Of a stretch of 64,000 nt of DNA, positions 46,721 through 60,335 are shown in pieces. The notes under the pieces are model-generated. The model was not told where the DNA came from and made no database searches. It was given only the letters and a program-made list of their open reading frames with translations. Both the position numbers and the translations under genes were made by a program. This DNA is from Stenopsyche tienmushanensis. Its lineage: Eukaryota; Arthropoda; Insecta; Trichoptera; Stenopsychidae. The stretch covers positions 124,001-188,000 of the forward strand of contig WACJ01000040.1 in NCBI GenBank assembly GCA_008973525.1. Reading direction: 5' to 3'. The number at the start of each line of letters is the position of its first letter. Within the stretch, counting starts at the first letter, position 1.

Positions 46721-49559
46721 TCACTTTTCTGTCAGCTCCGCCGCAGCGTGTAACAAGCTTGATAATGAACCAGGCTCAATAAATGAACCTAAACACTGTT
46801 GATAACACACAATATTCTTTCATTTTTCGGGAATGAACATGGTGTCTGCTTTCTGCTGTTCAGCTATTTTTGCCTATTAGTGTGTTGCGAAAATGAAAGT
46901 TCAGGGTTACCGTGCAAGCCTGCCAGTTTACTTCTCAAGGAGTAGATTTTGCAAAGGATTATTTATACTCGACTAATAACGCCACTCCAAAACAGTCAAA
47001 GGAAAATAACAAAATTGGTCAACGATAAGAATGATGCGAGTATCTTAATTATCTAAACAAACTCCTGTTCGCAAGATAACACGAACAATCGAATTTCGAC
47101 TTTAAGACTTTAGTCCGACTTTTTTACGACGAGTTTCTATAAAAAATATATTGAGAATGTTTAGACGTGTAGAGGTACCTTTACAGCACGACTTTGCCAT
47201 CGATGCAAGATTATTATTGTACAAGTGTATTATGAGAAACCGCGTTTATTGAGGGCTAAATGAGTCCAGGGGCCTTAAACTAAAATTTTGCCAAAGCCCT
47301 CTCAAGTGCCAAATATATATATAATAAAATATATTTGGCATTTGGCATAGATAATATCATTTATTGATTGAATTTGAATTCGCTTCATTGAGACCCTTAT
47401 AAGAAAAGATTTATGAGAGAAATTTCGCTGCTCTTTTCTCGAAAATATGCAGGTGGAATTCTGGGAATTAGAAGATATCGATGGTTTTCTCAGAATACAA
47501 CTGTTTGCAAATCTGGGAATTAGAACATTTTGCTGGTTTTCTCAGAATTTGGAATATCGATTTTTTTGCGGCTCACCTAACCTTGAACTTTTTTATTTTG
47601 ACTCATGTTAGCCTTTAAGTTTGACTCCTCTGGAGTACATAAGACTAGGAATCAAATTGGAGTCTGTCATCAAATAGTCCAACATGTTGTTTAAATATTA
47701 TCAAAAAAATAAATGCCCAAAAAAAATCGCTTTCGAGCCAAGATGGTGGCTTAAAATTTGTACACACTGAAATAGCCCTCTAGCCCTAGCCTCTCACAGG
47801 GTCCCTTTTTTATTACCCGATATTCTAATTTCTTACCATCAACCGACTTTCGCATACACATTAATCATTTCCTAAGACTTTGCCGCAGAAGTTGATATTT
47901 ACAATCTGTCTAAAGTAAGCAAGCAAAAAATAAATGGGATAATTTACATTTAGCGTCTCGAACCGTACGATATGAATGCATTTGCTGTTGTAAATGCATG
48001 ATTTGTTATTGAAAATGAATCATCCCTGACGGCAAATCGTATATTAATGCGTTAAACAGTCAGAACAGCCGTATCTGACACCAGTGTAACATGTGGATCG
48101 TGGATCGGGGCGCTTTCCACTTCTTCAAAGTGTTCCTCCCGTGTTCTTCAAAGACAGTCGTGCTGCCACATGTTCATCGTTCGTGCATCCGTGGGAATGC
48201 TCCAAATGTAAGAATATCATTTGATTGCATTGATAAGCTTTCTTAGCTATTAGCATATGGCTTTAGAAACGGGAATTGTGTAATTCGATGTAAAATATAT
48301 GAAAATACACTACCAGCAAAATTTTAACAGCGATTGAATTGTTGTGGAATATTAGTCGAATCGACTAACATTACTTGGATTGGGTGCAAATCATATAGTC
48401 AAGCAATAATTTGGATGATAATTGTATCAGCAATTCGAGCGTGTCGATGTGAATTGTTTCGAAATTGGATGTAAATAATACTTGTTTACTTTCATGAAAT
48501 TTAATAGATTCCCTAAAAGTAGTTAATCCTCCTTCTGATGCCCCTTAAAAACATTAAATTGCGTTAATCCGAATTGATCGTCCAGCCAATTGCCCCTAAT
48601 GGAATTTTCAGACCGACTCATCATTAACTCGCTTATCCCCCCCATTGTATATTTTTTTATATTTTGGCTTTACACTTTGAGGCTCGTCCAACGTGGAGTT
48701 AATCGAACGGCTAGCAAATTTTATGTAAATGATAATGCCACGCCTTGAGTCTCTCATTTTTAATAAAGTCCTTTATCATCGGCCTTCACTGTCACGTTTC
48801 GCCGACAGTGGAAAAATTGAAATATGTCTTCATAATAAGCCTCTAATTTTCCGCCCTTTTTCATCCCCCAATTTTTTCCAACGAGCCACCACTATAAATT
48901 ACGCGAAAAATCGCTATTTGTTAACCCAGTTTGGGTCATTCGTACGGATGACGCTCCCCAAGGGGGCGGATTAGCCAAAAACGTAATATTAGATTAATTT
49001 CGTCTTTTTCCATGTAATTCGCCACACGGAAGGGACCGGTGCTTAAATTAAAATTAATTGGTCGGGGCAAGTTTATAAGTTTGATACGTATCCAGTTAGC
49101 ACGCATGCTCTCGTTTCAAATAGGGGATGTTTTGTTGCGCAATTTCTCCCCTGAAAGGACATATTAAGTCGGTTATGCCACGGTGAAAAAAGCGCCGTTT
49201 CATCCGGCATCCTTTTAATGGTGTTCCGCTCTTTCTTCCGCTCTTTTTAATGGCGAATATGAAAAGATAAGTAATGTATTTTCGCAAAGAATGTGGCATA
49301 AAAGAAACATCCTGTAAACGTTTGCGCAAGGACCATATTTTAATGGTAAAGAATATCCTCTAATGCGCCTGGAATGCTATAATATAAGTGGCATATTTTA
49401 ACACAAAGAGCGAAGGTGTATACGCCAAGCTATACATCATCAAACTAATTAATATTCTATTTTCGTGTGACATTTGGATATCCTTAGGGATTTCATGCTT
49501 ATTTAAGCCTCCATATAACACGGAATTCCTGCAATAAGATTATAAATTCTATTGATATA

Positions 49560-49930
49560 GGAAAATACACCAAAGATCTCAAAGATCCAAACATCAGGCA
49601 ATCATTTCAACATATTTTAAATGAAGTCGACGATGAATCTATTGTATCAACCTCATAACTTCATCCATTAATGAAATAAGAGCTTTAATATTAAATGCAC
49701 GCTGGATAAATGGTTGCCCAGAGTTGCTTCAAGGAGTAGGTTGAAACTATTCAACTGAAAACAGATTGAGTATTATCGAAGAACTTGCCAAGTTTATAGG
49801 GGAAGGCTTTAACAATGTGAACTTTAAGGATATTCAAGAGTTACTGTTGGAAGTAGAGACTGATAGAGCAAATTTGGTGGAAATTATAACTAAAATAACT
49901 CAAAATTCAGACAATAATAGTGTTGGTCGG
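49560..49930 (+). pseudogene. Possible transposase remnant, Tigger-like C-terminal region
   Basis: A frame from 49766 reads IIEELAKFIGEGFNNVNFKD, then IQELLLEVETDR. This resembles the acidic helical tail region of Tigger/jerky-type transposases (DI-x-ELL-x-E pattern). The preceding 200 bases are broken. A block just downstream (50000-50040) recurs at 25100. The resemblance is weak, and it could be another element type. Confidence 0.3.
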
Positions 49931-50869
49931 CCATTTTATTCAGTCACAGTAAATTCATCCAGTGGAGAAGTCATCGCGCGCTTCAAATACTCTTTACATC
50001 GGAAGAATTTATTGTAAAATAACAAAATGGCCGACAAACATGCTGAGTTAAACAAACTAATCGTGAAACTTTTAGGAACCTAACTACAGAGGAATTCGAG
50101 GAGTCAACAGATTCATGGAGTGAATCTTCTACGGACGCAGTTTGTCAAATTGGCTTAAACGTCACGGAAACTGAAACTCCAGTTGGCAGTTGGTATGTCC
50201 ATCGCATACATCATGCGCATGCGCCGCGCCGCCTCTTATGTATGTGTGTGTCTATGCGCAACATAAAGCAACCACTACACCAGCAGCGCGCCTATTTTAT
50301 TATATGTTGGCTAAATGTAATAACATTTAGCCAACAAGTTCTATTTACAAATGGAAAAAAAATAATGCATGAAATTAATTATATTTCTTAAATAGCCCGT
50401 ATATGCTTCCAAACATCTAATCTCGATTGTTGATGTTTCGATTCTTCGATAATCATCATCCGGTCGGAGGCGCGTGTAATATGTCCAGTAGCGTAGGTAG
50501 CCAAGTTTGGTCAGTTTTTATTAAAATGTATTTTCTTTAGAATAAAATCGGAAAATTAAAAGGGTTTCACGACAATCCCGATCTTTTCACGTTACACATA
50601 ATTACCAAGACAGCTATTTTATTTTAATCAAACGGTTAACAATCAGCAGTATTGTTTGCATTATGAGTGCCAGATGAACTTTTACCTAACGTTTATAATT
50701 AAGTCTGAATATCAATTTTGATCATATTTTGGGGCAAAATTTAGGGTTGCATGAGCGAGCATCATCATTTCGAATTTGGCGTTTGGGTACGTTGTTGCTC
50801 GACGCTGCCTACTCTATGCGTTCATACGCATAGAGTAGGCTCTTCTTTCCTATAATAACTCTTGTAGTG

Positions 50870-51370
50870 TGCGTATTTAAAGCGTTGAAGGATAGTTTGA
50901 AAAGTTCAAGAAGAGGACAGGCATATATAGCGTTGTTCGTCAAGGAGAAGCAGTCCAACGAAAAGCAGTAGATGAATTCAAAACGTTTATCGACTCGGAA
51001 CAGTACATTCTCCAGCAGGTCTTTAATTGCGATGAAACAGGCTTTTTCTGGAAAAATTCCAAAGAGGACATATATCACATAAGATGAAACTAAGTTACCA
51101 AGCCATAAACCGATGAAAGACCGTCTGGGATTCCTCTTTTGTGCGAATGCGAGTGGCGACAAGAAGATACAGCTTCTTCTTATTTACATTTCGGAGAACC
51201 CAAGAGGTGCTAAGTGCGAAAAGACAGGTTGCTTGTTGTGTGGAGGTTAAGCAGCAGGGCATAAATTGACGATGAGATGATTACCGAATGGATAGACCTG
51301 GATAAAAAATCCTCTGAAAGCCATGTTAATTATGGATAATGTTGCTGCTTACACTGCCTGTTTTTGTTCC
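50870..51370 (+). pseudogene. Tigger/pogo-type (DDE_1) transposase fragment
   Basis: Read with two or three frame changes, the plus strand gives SVVRQGEAVQRKAVDEFKTF, then QVFNCDETGFFWK (with the first catalytic Asp), HKPMKDRLGFLFCANASGDK and IYISENPRGAKCEKTG, and near 51330 MLIMDNVAA (second Asp). This is a clear match to the Tigger/jerky family of CENP-B-like transposases. Stops and frameshifts make it dead. It may be the former source of the MITEs at 5929 and 61483. Confidence 0.75.
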
Positions 51371-52689
51371 CAGATATATAACGGTTTTTTTCGGTTATCG
51401 ATTCGCCTCTATTTTTTACATCTGTATTCAAAGTTTGTTATCATATGCGATAATATTAATACATAGATAAATAAGAAAATCATGCTGAACCTGAATCGAG
51501 ACGTTATAACAGCTTAACGGCCGCGGACTCGTATTTGAGTCTTTGAAAAACTTCGGTTGCTGTCGTGGATTCTTATATGAATCCTATATCATACGTTCCA
51601 TTCTATTGAAAAATTATTGGGTTACTAAGAGATCTAAAGTGGTTTAAGAAACATAGTTAATTTAGTAAAATGACAGTTTATTTGTTTTTTTTGCAAAATC
51701 GAAGACCGCCAGGCAAAATTCATTAAAAAAACATGCGGTCGTTAAGCTGTTAATAACTAATATGCAATTCTGCAGTTAAATCTATCACAGTAGATGGCGC
51801 AGCGGTCGCTGCACGATTCGCCACCAATCAGTTGACCAACGCAATAAATACCCGTACATTTCTCAGAGCTTCGATTATATCTCGACTGTTTCCAGGCTTC
51901 CATGCTTCTCCTGAATTTTTCCATCGATCACATTTTTATCTGCACAATCGTACGTCCAAATCCAGGTATTTCATTAAAAGTGATTAAGGAACGTCCGACG
52001 CACATCAACGCTATCGGCCGATCGGACGTCGCTTCCAAAAAAAAATGGAACAAACGAAAAAAGGTCACCGAAGGATTATGTCAATTAAGTTCCCTGGCAA
52101 TAAATTGGAGTCGCATGTTATATTTGCGCTACGTCCCGACGAAACCGGGAATTCCGCGAAAGCCTTATTAGCCACTCTCAGCCCGCGGATAAAACAACCC
52201 TAAATCCTATTAGATATAATCCTCGAGTTTGAAGCATCGAAAAATCGCCGCCGTAATCTCGACCCCGTGGAAGGAGAGGAGGGGGTGGAAATGGGTTCTC
52301 CGAGCCACCGTTTTAGGTAATGGGAGGGGTGTCAAACGGCTGCAGCGGTTCTCAGGTGACTATAAACATGTCAAAGGCGGCCATTAATACTTAATTAGCA
52401 TATGTATTTATCGTTTCGCTAACGAGCAGCAATGGAGTAATTAGGAATGCGTGACTCTATTTTTAAAAGCTTAACTTCTAATTAAGGCTTGAAAAGCGTA
52501 CAAAAAATGAGCTTTGAATATATGATTTTTTCAAAAACCATAAAATTTATCATTTGTTGATCGATTCAATCCGCAAGCAAATATAAAGGAAATGCTACAC
52601 TTGACCGTGAGGATGCGTGTTCTTCCCGCATGCATTGTTTATAGTCTCGTAGCGGGAATGTCATCCGTGGTAAAACTTTATACTAGCAC

Positions 52690-53060
52690 TACGGCCTACG
52701 GGCTAAGATGTCGCCGTGTATATTGATGAGATCTAGACGCATTTCGTCGAATTTCTTCTTCAATCTCTCTAATTGTTGACCAAAATTCATTTTGAGCCTG
52801 ATTTTGTGCTTGTTGTCCTTTGTTCGTCCATTGCTTTTTGCGTTTATTGCTTGAAAAACCTGGCCAATAAAATACGACCCGATTGAAATCTGGCAAAGTG
52901 AGCAATGACTGTTACAAAGCATATAGCAAAAAAAAAATACATTTTAAAAGTATGTTTTTTTTACAATTCTTCTAAACAGAAGTGTAAAAACGGCACGTAT
53001 TTTTGACACAATGAATGAGTACGCACTCAGCATGTGAGTGCGTACTCATTCATTGGCACA
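52690..53060 (-). repeat. Copy of repeat family R with a vestigial frame and a perfect hairpin
   Basis: The minus strand holds a short protein-like frame (52922-52700) with highly charged stretches (LERLKKKFDEMRLDL) that I do not recognise. GTGTAAAAACGGCACGTATT at 52982 is the family end. Directly after it, 53009-53029 and 53035-53055 form a perfect 21-base stem with a 5-base loop. Confidence 0.5.
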
Positions 53061-54404
53061 TTTACAGCGCTCAGGGTTGTCACAAATTTGTATTGAAATG
53101 CATATTTTTTTGCATTTATATTCAATATTGAATGCATGCGACGATTGTTGAATCTTTCAAAATTGTATGTATGATATTCAGTCACTTTCATAATATCACC
53201 ACTCCCATATACGGGATGTTTAGTAATCTGCCTTAATGTCTGCCCTTTGCCCTTTAGGATGTTTATGTTATGGAATACCAGGGAGGGAGATCGGGTGGCG
53301 GGCGGTCGAGGGTGTTCGACTTCGGGAGGGCCGCGTGACGTCAGAGCCGACCTTTAAGTGGTGCAAACGCACTGGCGAAATTTTTCTCTCATTAATTTTA
53401 CATTACTTCGACGGCGTACACGCCGAATGAGAATTCGAGTTTCGCTTTATTTTTCCTTTTTGTGGGGGGAGGATTTTTCACTTTTCGCGATTATTTTATT
53501 GCGCCGAAATTCACCCCCTGTCTGATTGATTGTTCGCTCTCCTCGTATATAAGCCCATCAACAAGTGGTTAGACCTATGGTTAAATGATTCAGCAATAAA
53601 CAAAGCATAAATTGGTATTTACACCGCCGGGGAATTCCCGCCTCGTCATCCACAAATCGCCATTTTTTATGGTGTATCAAAGTCGAATTTAATTGATACA
53701 AACAAATTATTGAAGAAAAATATATTTCTGGAGAAGATATCAGTGTAACATGCTCTCGTTGCCATGAATAGTGCAACCATCTGCTTGAGTTACAACATAT
53801 CAGCAATTTTCTTCGGAAAAACCGGTTAACACGACAAAGATGAGAAAATGCATACTTAATATGTTAAGTATAGTATACTTAATACTAGGGGAAAATATCT
53901 CAGAGAAATGCTTTATTCTGAGAAATGTATAAATATAACTCAAAGATGTTGCCTCTTAGACAATACAATTTTCTTAAAAGAAAAGTATTTCATGAGACTA
54001 TATTAGTGGCGTACAATTTCAAAATGAAGATAAGAAGGCCCTGTTAAAAGAATAAAATATAATATTTCAAAGGATAATGGGCAGGTCATGTGACGAAGCG
54101 AATGGATGAAAAATATGATTTTCTGCACCCACGGGAAAGTTACAGTCTGCCAAGCTTTCAACATTGCTGACATCATTAACAATTTTCTAAATTTGAATAA
54201 TTGTACACATCACAAATTAAAATCTACAAAGCTGCTTTTTCGTCTACAAGTGGTTTACATTAATTATAGTCAAATAAACGTCATCAAATTTCGATACAAG
54301 GTGGCTAAAGCTTCGATATACGTGGCTATAAATAATTTTTATTCATTATATCAACTATAGGCAACCATAGCGGTAAAATCAGAAAAAAATCAGCTTTGTA
54401 TCAA

Positions 54405-55065
54405 TATTGAATGACTGTCAACTGAAAGTGCGCAAGTTAGCAGACATGATGAGCATTTTAAAATTGCTGTAAGTCGCATATCGAATGAAAATTTGTACAT
54501 GCGAAAGCTGTGCGCAAGATGGGTACCGCGTTTATTCACAAACACACACAAAATAAAGCCGAGTTTTCGCATCGATTCACAACCATGGATGAAACATGGA
54601 TTCAACACTTCACATCTGAGACGAAAAAACAAGTTGAGATCGTCTTCTGCATACAGGAGTGTCTTCCAATGCTCTTTTGATCCCCCGATAAAGACTACGC
54701 GCAGAGCTTCCAGGTGTTCATACCTTTCACTCCGCGCCTTTTAGAGGAGGAGGATACTGCAGGGGCTTCCCCTTTTCCATAGTACTCGTATTGGTTCAGT
54801 AATTTGTAGTACCTAGCATTCGAGCAACCTAAAGCCGTTCTCTTCTGTATGCACTGGGCTGTAGAAGGTAGTGGTAACCATATATGAAAAATGGTTTCCA
54901 TTATCGTACAGATCATAGAAGGCTCCAGATACGCATTTATCACAGAAAATGATGCAAGGGGCCACAAGGTCCGCTTTTCGGACCGCTGACACGACGTGTG
55001 AGCGCCTTGCGTTCAGACGACATACCCGAATATGTCCACAGAACATGATCTGCATCCAGTCATGC
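54405..55065 (+). mobile_element. Mariner fragment and tail R1, split by an insertion
   Basis: 54410-54640 is the mariner segment (MRKLCARWVPRLFT, then HRFTTMDETWIQHFTSET). 54650-54880 is unrelated and GC-richer, with partial open frames on the minus strand. 54895-55065 is tail R1 (ATCGTACAGATCATAGAAGG, GGTCCGCTTTTCGGACCGCT). This is the same order as at 918, 6300 and 25336. Confidence 0.7.
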
Positions 55066-57289
55066 AGTTTTTTTGGGATTAAAAAATGTCTTGATGGCAA
55101 AAGATTAGCCATCAATGAAAAAATGAAGTCGGCGCTTAATCATTATTTTAGGAAGTTTGACGGTTCTCATTAAAAACAAAATGTTGAAGCTATTGAATAT
55201 TGCTGGGGAAAATGTTTTGAGCTGAAAGGAGACAATATTGAGAACTAAAGATATTTTTTTCCAATCTTTTTGTGTTTTCTTTGTTAGTTCGGGTATTTCT
55301 GGGAGTACCTTAGTACACAAATGATGTCACAAATTGTAATTGTTTTATCAAACAATAACATCTCTGGCCAAAACCTCAGATAGTTTGCTCGTAACAATTC
55401 GAATTAGGATATATAGATATCAATAAGTAATTTATGATCCCGACACGTTCAATGGTGAAGGGTTTTAACCGCAATTTGAGTGTCCTAAACAGATTGGGAT
55501 AGATGGGATTAAGCGGACGGATCCCTTAAAACTCACCCCTGCGAGACGAGACCCCACTATATAGAAACTTGTATTGTTTCCGACGCTACGCCAATTTCGC
55601 CACGTCGCTATTTTCGGAGAGCCGGTTAATTTGGCGAAATTTAAAATGTGTCAGTAATCAGACATGTTCCTAATCCCGATTTTAGATTTAGTCTCCGGTT
55701 CTATTTCGGGGGCGTATTAAATCAGAACACGGTCTCTTGATTGACATGTTTTAAAAATAGCGCATTTTCGATGCTAACTTGCGAAACGGAATCAAATTTA
55801 TTTTTGTTCTCCACCCACACAAAAATGTGGATTTTTTTAATTTGCCAATACAACCGGGGGCATTCAACCCCCACATAAAAAATAATAAAACCGTGTTAAG
55901 TTCGATGCGAATAATTTATTGAAAAAAATCCATTCAGGGGGATGATTCATTCTATTCGCGCATAAATTGAAAAGGTCAAATTGTATTTATTCGCCGATTT
56001 TATTAAACGGCGCTGAAATTGGCAAAAATCATATTCCGATTGAATTAGACCGATTCCAATTCCCCGTTCGGATATATATTTAGTGATTGTTTCCGCTTTG
56101 AAATTAACAGCCCCATTCGGCTTGTAAAACACGCCATGATTAATTTCCACATGGAATTTATTACCCAATACATGTCAAATGCTAAGATCTCAATTAAAAT
56201 CATTAATTTTGCATGGCGCCAGGGGATTCCCGACGAACGATTCCGCAAAAGTTACGTATTTTCGGGGAGAATGGTTTCGCTTCGGAGGAATGTAGTGCTA
56301 ATATATTTAGTGCTTCAGGGGGTGGATTCTGTGAAATTGGAAGCCGGAAAAATAAGGTCATTTTTGAGACAATTCCATCCGAAGCAACCTTGGGATTAAC
56401 AATCATTACCATCGACCCGAACATAATTATATCGAATTGAGCGCACAAAAGCATTCCAGCGTATCCCTAACACCCCTGACATTTTTGTAATCAAATTAAT
56501 AAAATAGTTTGCCATCTAGCGGTGAGATATCAATTACAAAAGTACACACATGCATTCATCCATTACGTTGCAATATTAATCTAAATAATTTCCACATAAA
56601 TATTGCATATATAATAAACGTCCTTATCAGCCCGTTTGGATGATTACACTCTTCAATGCTTTGGATTATCAGCTTTCGACGTTAATTATAATAATGCTCT
56701 GGTGAATGACGATAGCATTCATTCATCCGTTTGCATACAATATTATGTTCCTGACGTGGAAAATTCTTTTTATTTCGAATTTAAAAATTAGCGTTCAATC
56801 TACTACTAAGCGTCAGGGTCGGCGCATCAACTGCAACATACAATCAGACTCAAAAATTAGGATGTTAATTAATTAGACTTTTATCATAGTACAACACATT
56901 AAACCCAATGAAAAACTAGGACCTCTTTAATATCCATTCAATTCAATTGTCTAGAATTTCTTTCATTCATTTTATACCTATAATATTAGGCGTACCGGAC
57001 GAAAATTTCGTATTATGACATCATCTTTTTCAATGGTCAGTTGCGTTTCTGTTGTCGATCTCTTAAAACGTATTGATTTGCAAACATAACAATGGGATTT
57101 GAACCGGATGAGTAGTTTTAACGAAAATCCATGTTATACGAATTTCATTAAAAGAGTAACGCAGTGACTTGACTATTCGGCGGTGTCAGAAGTGGTACAA
57201 AAAAAAATGAACAAGGTACAATTTAAGTGAAAATTTTGACGCCTAGCAAAATTCTATAGAAGAATATTCAATAGATTCAATATAAAATT

Positions 57290-57350
57290 TTAATGGAGAC
57301 GCTCAAAAATTTTTATGTTATAGCAGCCATGTTGTTAAGACAACGTCTAT
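57290..57350 (+). repeat. DDE-transposon end sequence
   Basis: GACGCTCAAAAATTTTTATG and TTATAGCAGCCATGTTGTTA match the ends at 38819 and 45095. The matching transposase piece lies at 57715-57790 (GCTACGTGCCACACAACGCA, CACGATGGACAATCTGCACG). Confidence 0.5.
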
Positions 57351-57359
57351 CAAATCTAA

Positions 57360-57610
57360 TATATAAAAATGAATATTTGTTTGTTCGTATATAATACGCT
57401 GCCAGACTATTCATCAGATTGCGATAAAAATTTGTCCACTTATTGCTAAGGATTGTGCAAGTAACATAGGTATAGCCTAATATGTAAAAATCAATGTTTG
57501 TATGTCTGTATTTAATGCGCTTCCATACCGTTCATCCGATTGCAATAAAACTTTGTCAACTTACTGTTTACACTTGCGGGAATAACATAGATATAGTAAA
57601 AATATTGTAT
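57360..57610 (+). repeat. Two tandem head segments of the Helitron-like repeat
   Basis: Two consecutive units of about 120 bases, each starting near AAAAAT-x2-ATGTTTGT and running to ATAGGTATAG or ATAGATATAG, match the first 190 bases of the 565-base repeat. Neither unit has the ATGCCGGGTA end. Confidence 0.5.
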
Positions 57611-57819
57611 GGATTTGTGGATTGTATGGAAATTTTAAATTGAATGGATGTTGGGCGCATATTGGTCTGGTGAAATGAAGTTTGGGCTACAGAGACGGGA
57701 AGAGAAAGTTGACATGTCGACGCTACGTGCCACACAACGCATGCCACGATGGACAATCTGCACGAGCGATTCAAGGGCATGGTTATCTCACGTATTATAA
57801 ATGCAATATATTAAATACT

Positions 57820-58085
57820 ATTATAATGTATTTTTTTAAATAATATACAAAAATACTATGATAGAATATGTCTAGACGCTACGTTGCTTACATGATCGTG
57901 CATATCATAGAAAATGCCGCAAAAAGCCTTAAAAGAAGACGGAGTAGCCATAAGGTTTGTATGGTCAATTGGTCCGCTTTTCGGACGGCTACCATACCCG
58001 AACATGTCTATAGAACGATTACAAACTCTCGTTATGAAACGAAAATGTCTGAAAAAGACATTTACGAGACGTCATATCTCACATA
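57820..58085 (+). mobile_element. Mariner-like end joined to tail R1
   Basis: AATACTATTATAATGTAT at 57817 is the outer end of the 3129-4760 element, but the GTCCCAAAAG block is deleted. R1 follows (57890-58070, GGTCCGCTTTTCGGACGGCT, CCGAACATGTCTATAGAACG). In this copy R1 keeps an open frame (57868-58086) that shows no recognisable domain. Confidence 0.6.
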
Positions 58086-58552
58086 ATATATACATTTTGA
58101 ATAAAAAAATGGATCATCAAATGCAGAAATGGCATTGTTGTTTTTAAAAGTTCCATTACAGTCAATAAAAGTTAAAAGTTAAATAGAAAATTTGGAAGCA
58201 AATAAAAATACATTTGAGCAGTGCTGGCGAAGAAGTTCTTCGCTCAACGACTTTTGGTTTGTAGCATCGCGGGAAAGTTCCGCAAGAAGTCTTTCACTCT
58301 TTCATATAACTTTAGCGCGAGCCAATTACAGTTTAATACCAGAATAGAAACTTATAGAAGTTCCACCTTGGAAAGAATTGTTTTATTAGATTCCCGGCAT
58401 TATACATACGCGATCTCGTTCCCGATTCCCTACAATCTATTACAGTCTGCCCACGACGTTTCGCCGAAGCGGAAAAAAATAATATTTTCGACGAAGATCG
58501 ATCGGTCCGAGCGTGGAAACGTGTCGAAAGCATATTCATAATTATAATAAGA

Positions 58553-58572
58553 ATTTATATATATATATATTA
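58553..58572. repeat. TA microsatellite
   Basis: A short alternating AT run. Similar runs lie near 18140 and 10968. Confidence 0.6.
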
Positions 58573-59409
58573 TATTTATTTGGCATCGCAGTCCAGATCC
58601 CTATTTATAACGGACACACATGGTGCCGCAATTCCAAGAGTTGTGACTTCTGCGGATTAAAATATTAAAAGAGGTCGTTCGTATTCCCGGCTAGGTTCTA
58701 TTTCTTTTTTTGAATGCTCGTACGTGATTCATGGTGCTCCGACCAACGACAGGACGAGCCTTTTCTTCCCTTGAATTTTGATTCGGATAAGTGAGGGGAA
58801 TATGAAGGTTAAGCTTTATTATTTAGGTCGTACGTCACAACAACACAAAAAAATCGACAGGCTTCCCAAATGTTTCGAATGAATTTCGATTTCAAATTGA
58901 AATTTCTAGGATCAAGATGAAGGAGGGATTAAGGAAATAATTCAATGAAGATCATGGCGCGATATGAAAGACATTTGAAAGATACACGAATGCTGGAATT
59001 CGGGTTGATAACAATATTATCTCAAGTCTTGATTTAACAGGACAATTAAGAAGATGAACAAAGAGCAAATATTACAGTATTATCAGATAAATGGCTACAT
59101 GCCAAAAGACATTAGATTTTGCTCTTTCGAATGAACGCCACTTTATCCTTTTTGGAATAATTATCGCTTTAGGGCGCGTATTTAAAATAAGGAAGTTTCC
59201 CTGCCGCACCTGTGCAATCAAACAAGCTCTGCACAAGAATGGTTGATGTCACATATTATATCAACAAAAAATTCACTCAAACTCTCTTTTGTGACTCAAG
59301 GCGTGAATGATATTTTTGAATTGGTTCAATTCCGGTTCAAATCCCTAATAAATATAAGCTTTGATGGTTATTGAAACTCATACAGGACCTAAACTACATG
59401 CATCTATAA

Positions 59410-59650
59410 CATTGGTGCGGGGACGCTCTCAGGAGCAGATTCCCCGGGCGTGGGTCCGTTCTTCTATCGTCCCGTGATGTTATTGGACAACTGGATGGGA
59501 ATAAACGGGCGTCGAATAGAAAGACTCTCTTCTCTAAATAACTATTTATTCCGCACGAGAGAGAGATCTGGCTGCAGGAAGGACGACCTCCCACAGCCAA
59601 GGCCAACCGACGACTCTCCCGACTCCCGCTTCCTGCGCGTCACTACCCAA
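59410..59650 (-). mobile_element. LTR fragment of family L, minus orientation
   Basis: Read on the minus strand, CTTGGCTGTGGGAGGTCGTC, CCAGATCTCTCTCTCG, an AATAAATAGT site, GAGAAGAGAGTC and a region ending in CCAATAACAT lie in family order. A 12-base inverted pair (CAGGTGCAATGT at 59690 and its complement at 59740) sits just outside. Confidence 0.6.
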
Positions 59651-60029
59651 CCGGCAACGGTGCACGCGCAAGAAGCGATCCGTCGACATGCAGGTGCAAT
59701 GTCTCCGTAGGGTCACAAGAGATGGCGCTGTTAAAATAACACATTGCACCTGAAGAAAGATGGAAGATGTCGCTGTTAACAGCGCTACTACGTGGGTCCA
59801 CGCTGCACATGTAATGCATTCTTTTTTTGTTCATAAGATTTGAACAAAAAAAAATAAAGAATACGAACGCGCAAAAAAATAAGATAATCGACCGATGGTT
59901 TTGACTGCCGGAAGACGTGTTCTTCTCGCTGATTTTTCGATAGTCTCGCAACTTGAGTCCGTAAAAAAATTTATCCTGGCCAAGAACATCGACTGCGGGG
60001 CGGGGTGCAGCCTAGGAATTAGAGTGGGC

Positions 60030-60335
60030 GATATATCATCCCCGTGCAATGGCGCTGTCAGTCTGTGCGGATTTAATTCGTCAAATTTAGGGGCAATGTT
60101 TGTCTTGACTGCGGGAAGACATGCTTCCCGCGGCCAGATCTCCCTCCCGCGTCATTAATATGACATTATATCTCCATCCCTTCGCTCGACTATATAATTG
60201 CTCGAGAGCAGAACGGAACAGCTTGCGAGCGCGGCCATCTTGACGAATACGTGGGAGCGGGACGCAGCCCAGAGATTCTACCATGCGAGCGCCCACGCTC
60301 CCACGTAACATTGGTGTCAGAAGTGGAATATACGG
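60030..60335 (+). mobile_element. LTR of family L with primer-binding-like site
   Basis: Order of blocks: CAATGGCGCTGTCAGTCTGT (60049), GGGAAGACATGCTTCCCGCG, GCCAGATCTCCCTCCCGCG, CTCGAGAGCAGAACGG, and then the LTR end TAACAT followed by TGGTGTCAGAAGTGG at 60312. The primer-like site sets the right boundary of the LTR at about 60311. Beyond it no gag frame is seen. The overlapping minus-strand open frame at 60087-60350 is a shadow. Confidence 0.6.

Noticed and set aside
52600..52690. Possible further LTR family L copy (GATGCGTGTTCTTCCCGCAT)
   Set aside because: Only one short block resembles the family, and it fits 59890-59950 better. Too little to call an LTR.
54650..54880. Possible reverse-transcriptase fragment (a LYAED-like string on the minus strand)
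   Set aside because: Only five residues resemble the motif and no flanking domain sequence follows.
57868..58086. Open frame in tail R1
   Set aside because: Other R1 copies are closed in the same frame, so there is no sign of selection on it.
59330..59360. GGTTCAAATCC-like block resembling a tRNA B box
   Set aside because: No A box at the right distance and no cloverleaf can be drawn. The same applies to 6880-6895 and 57100.
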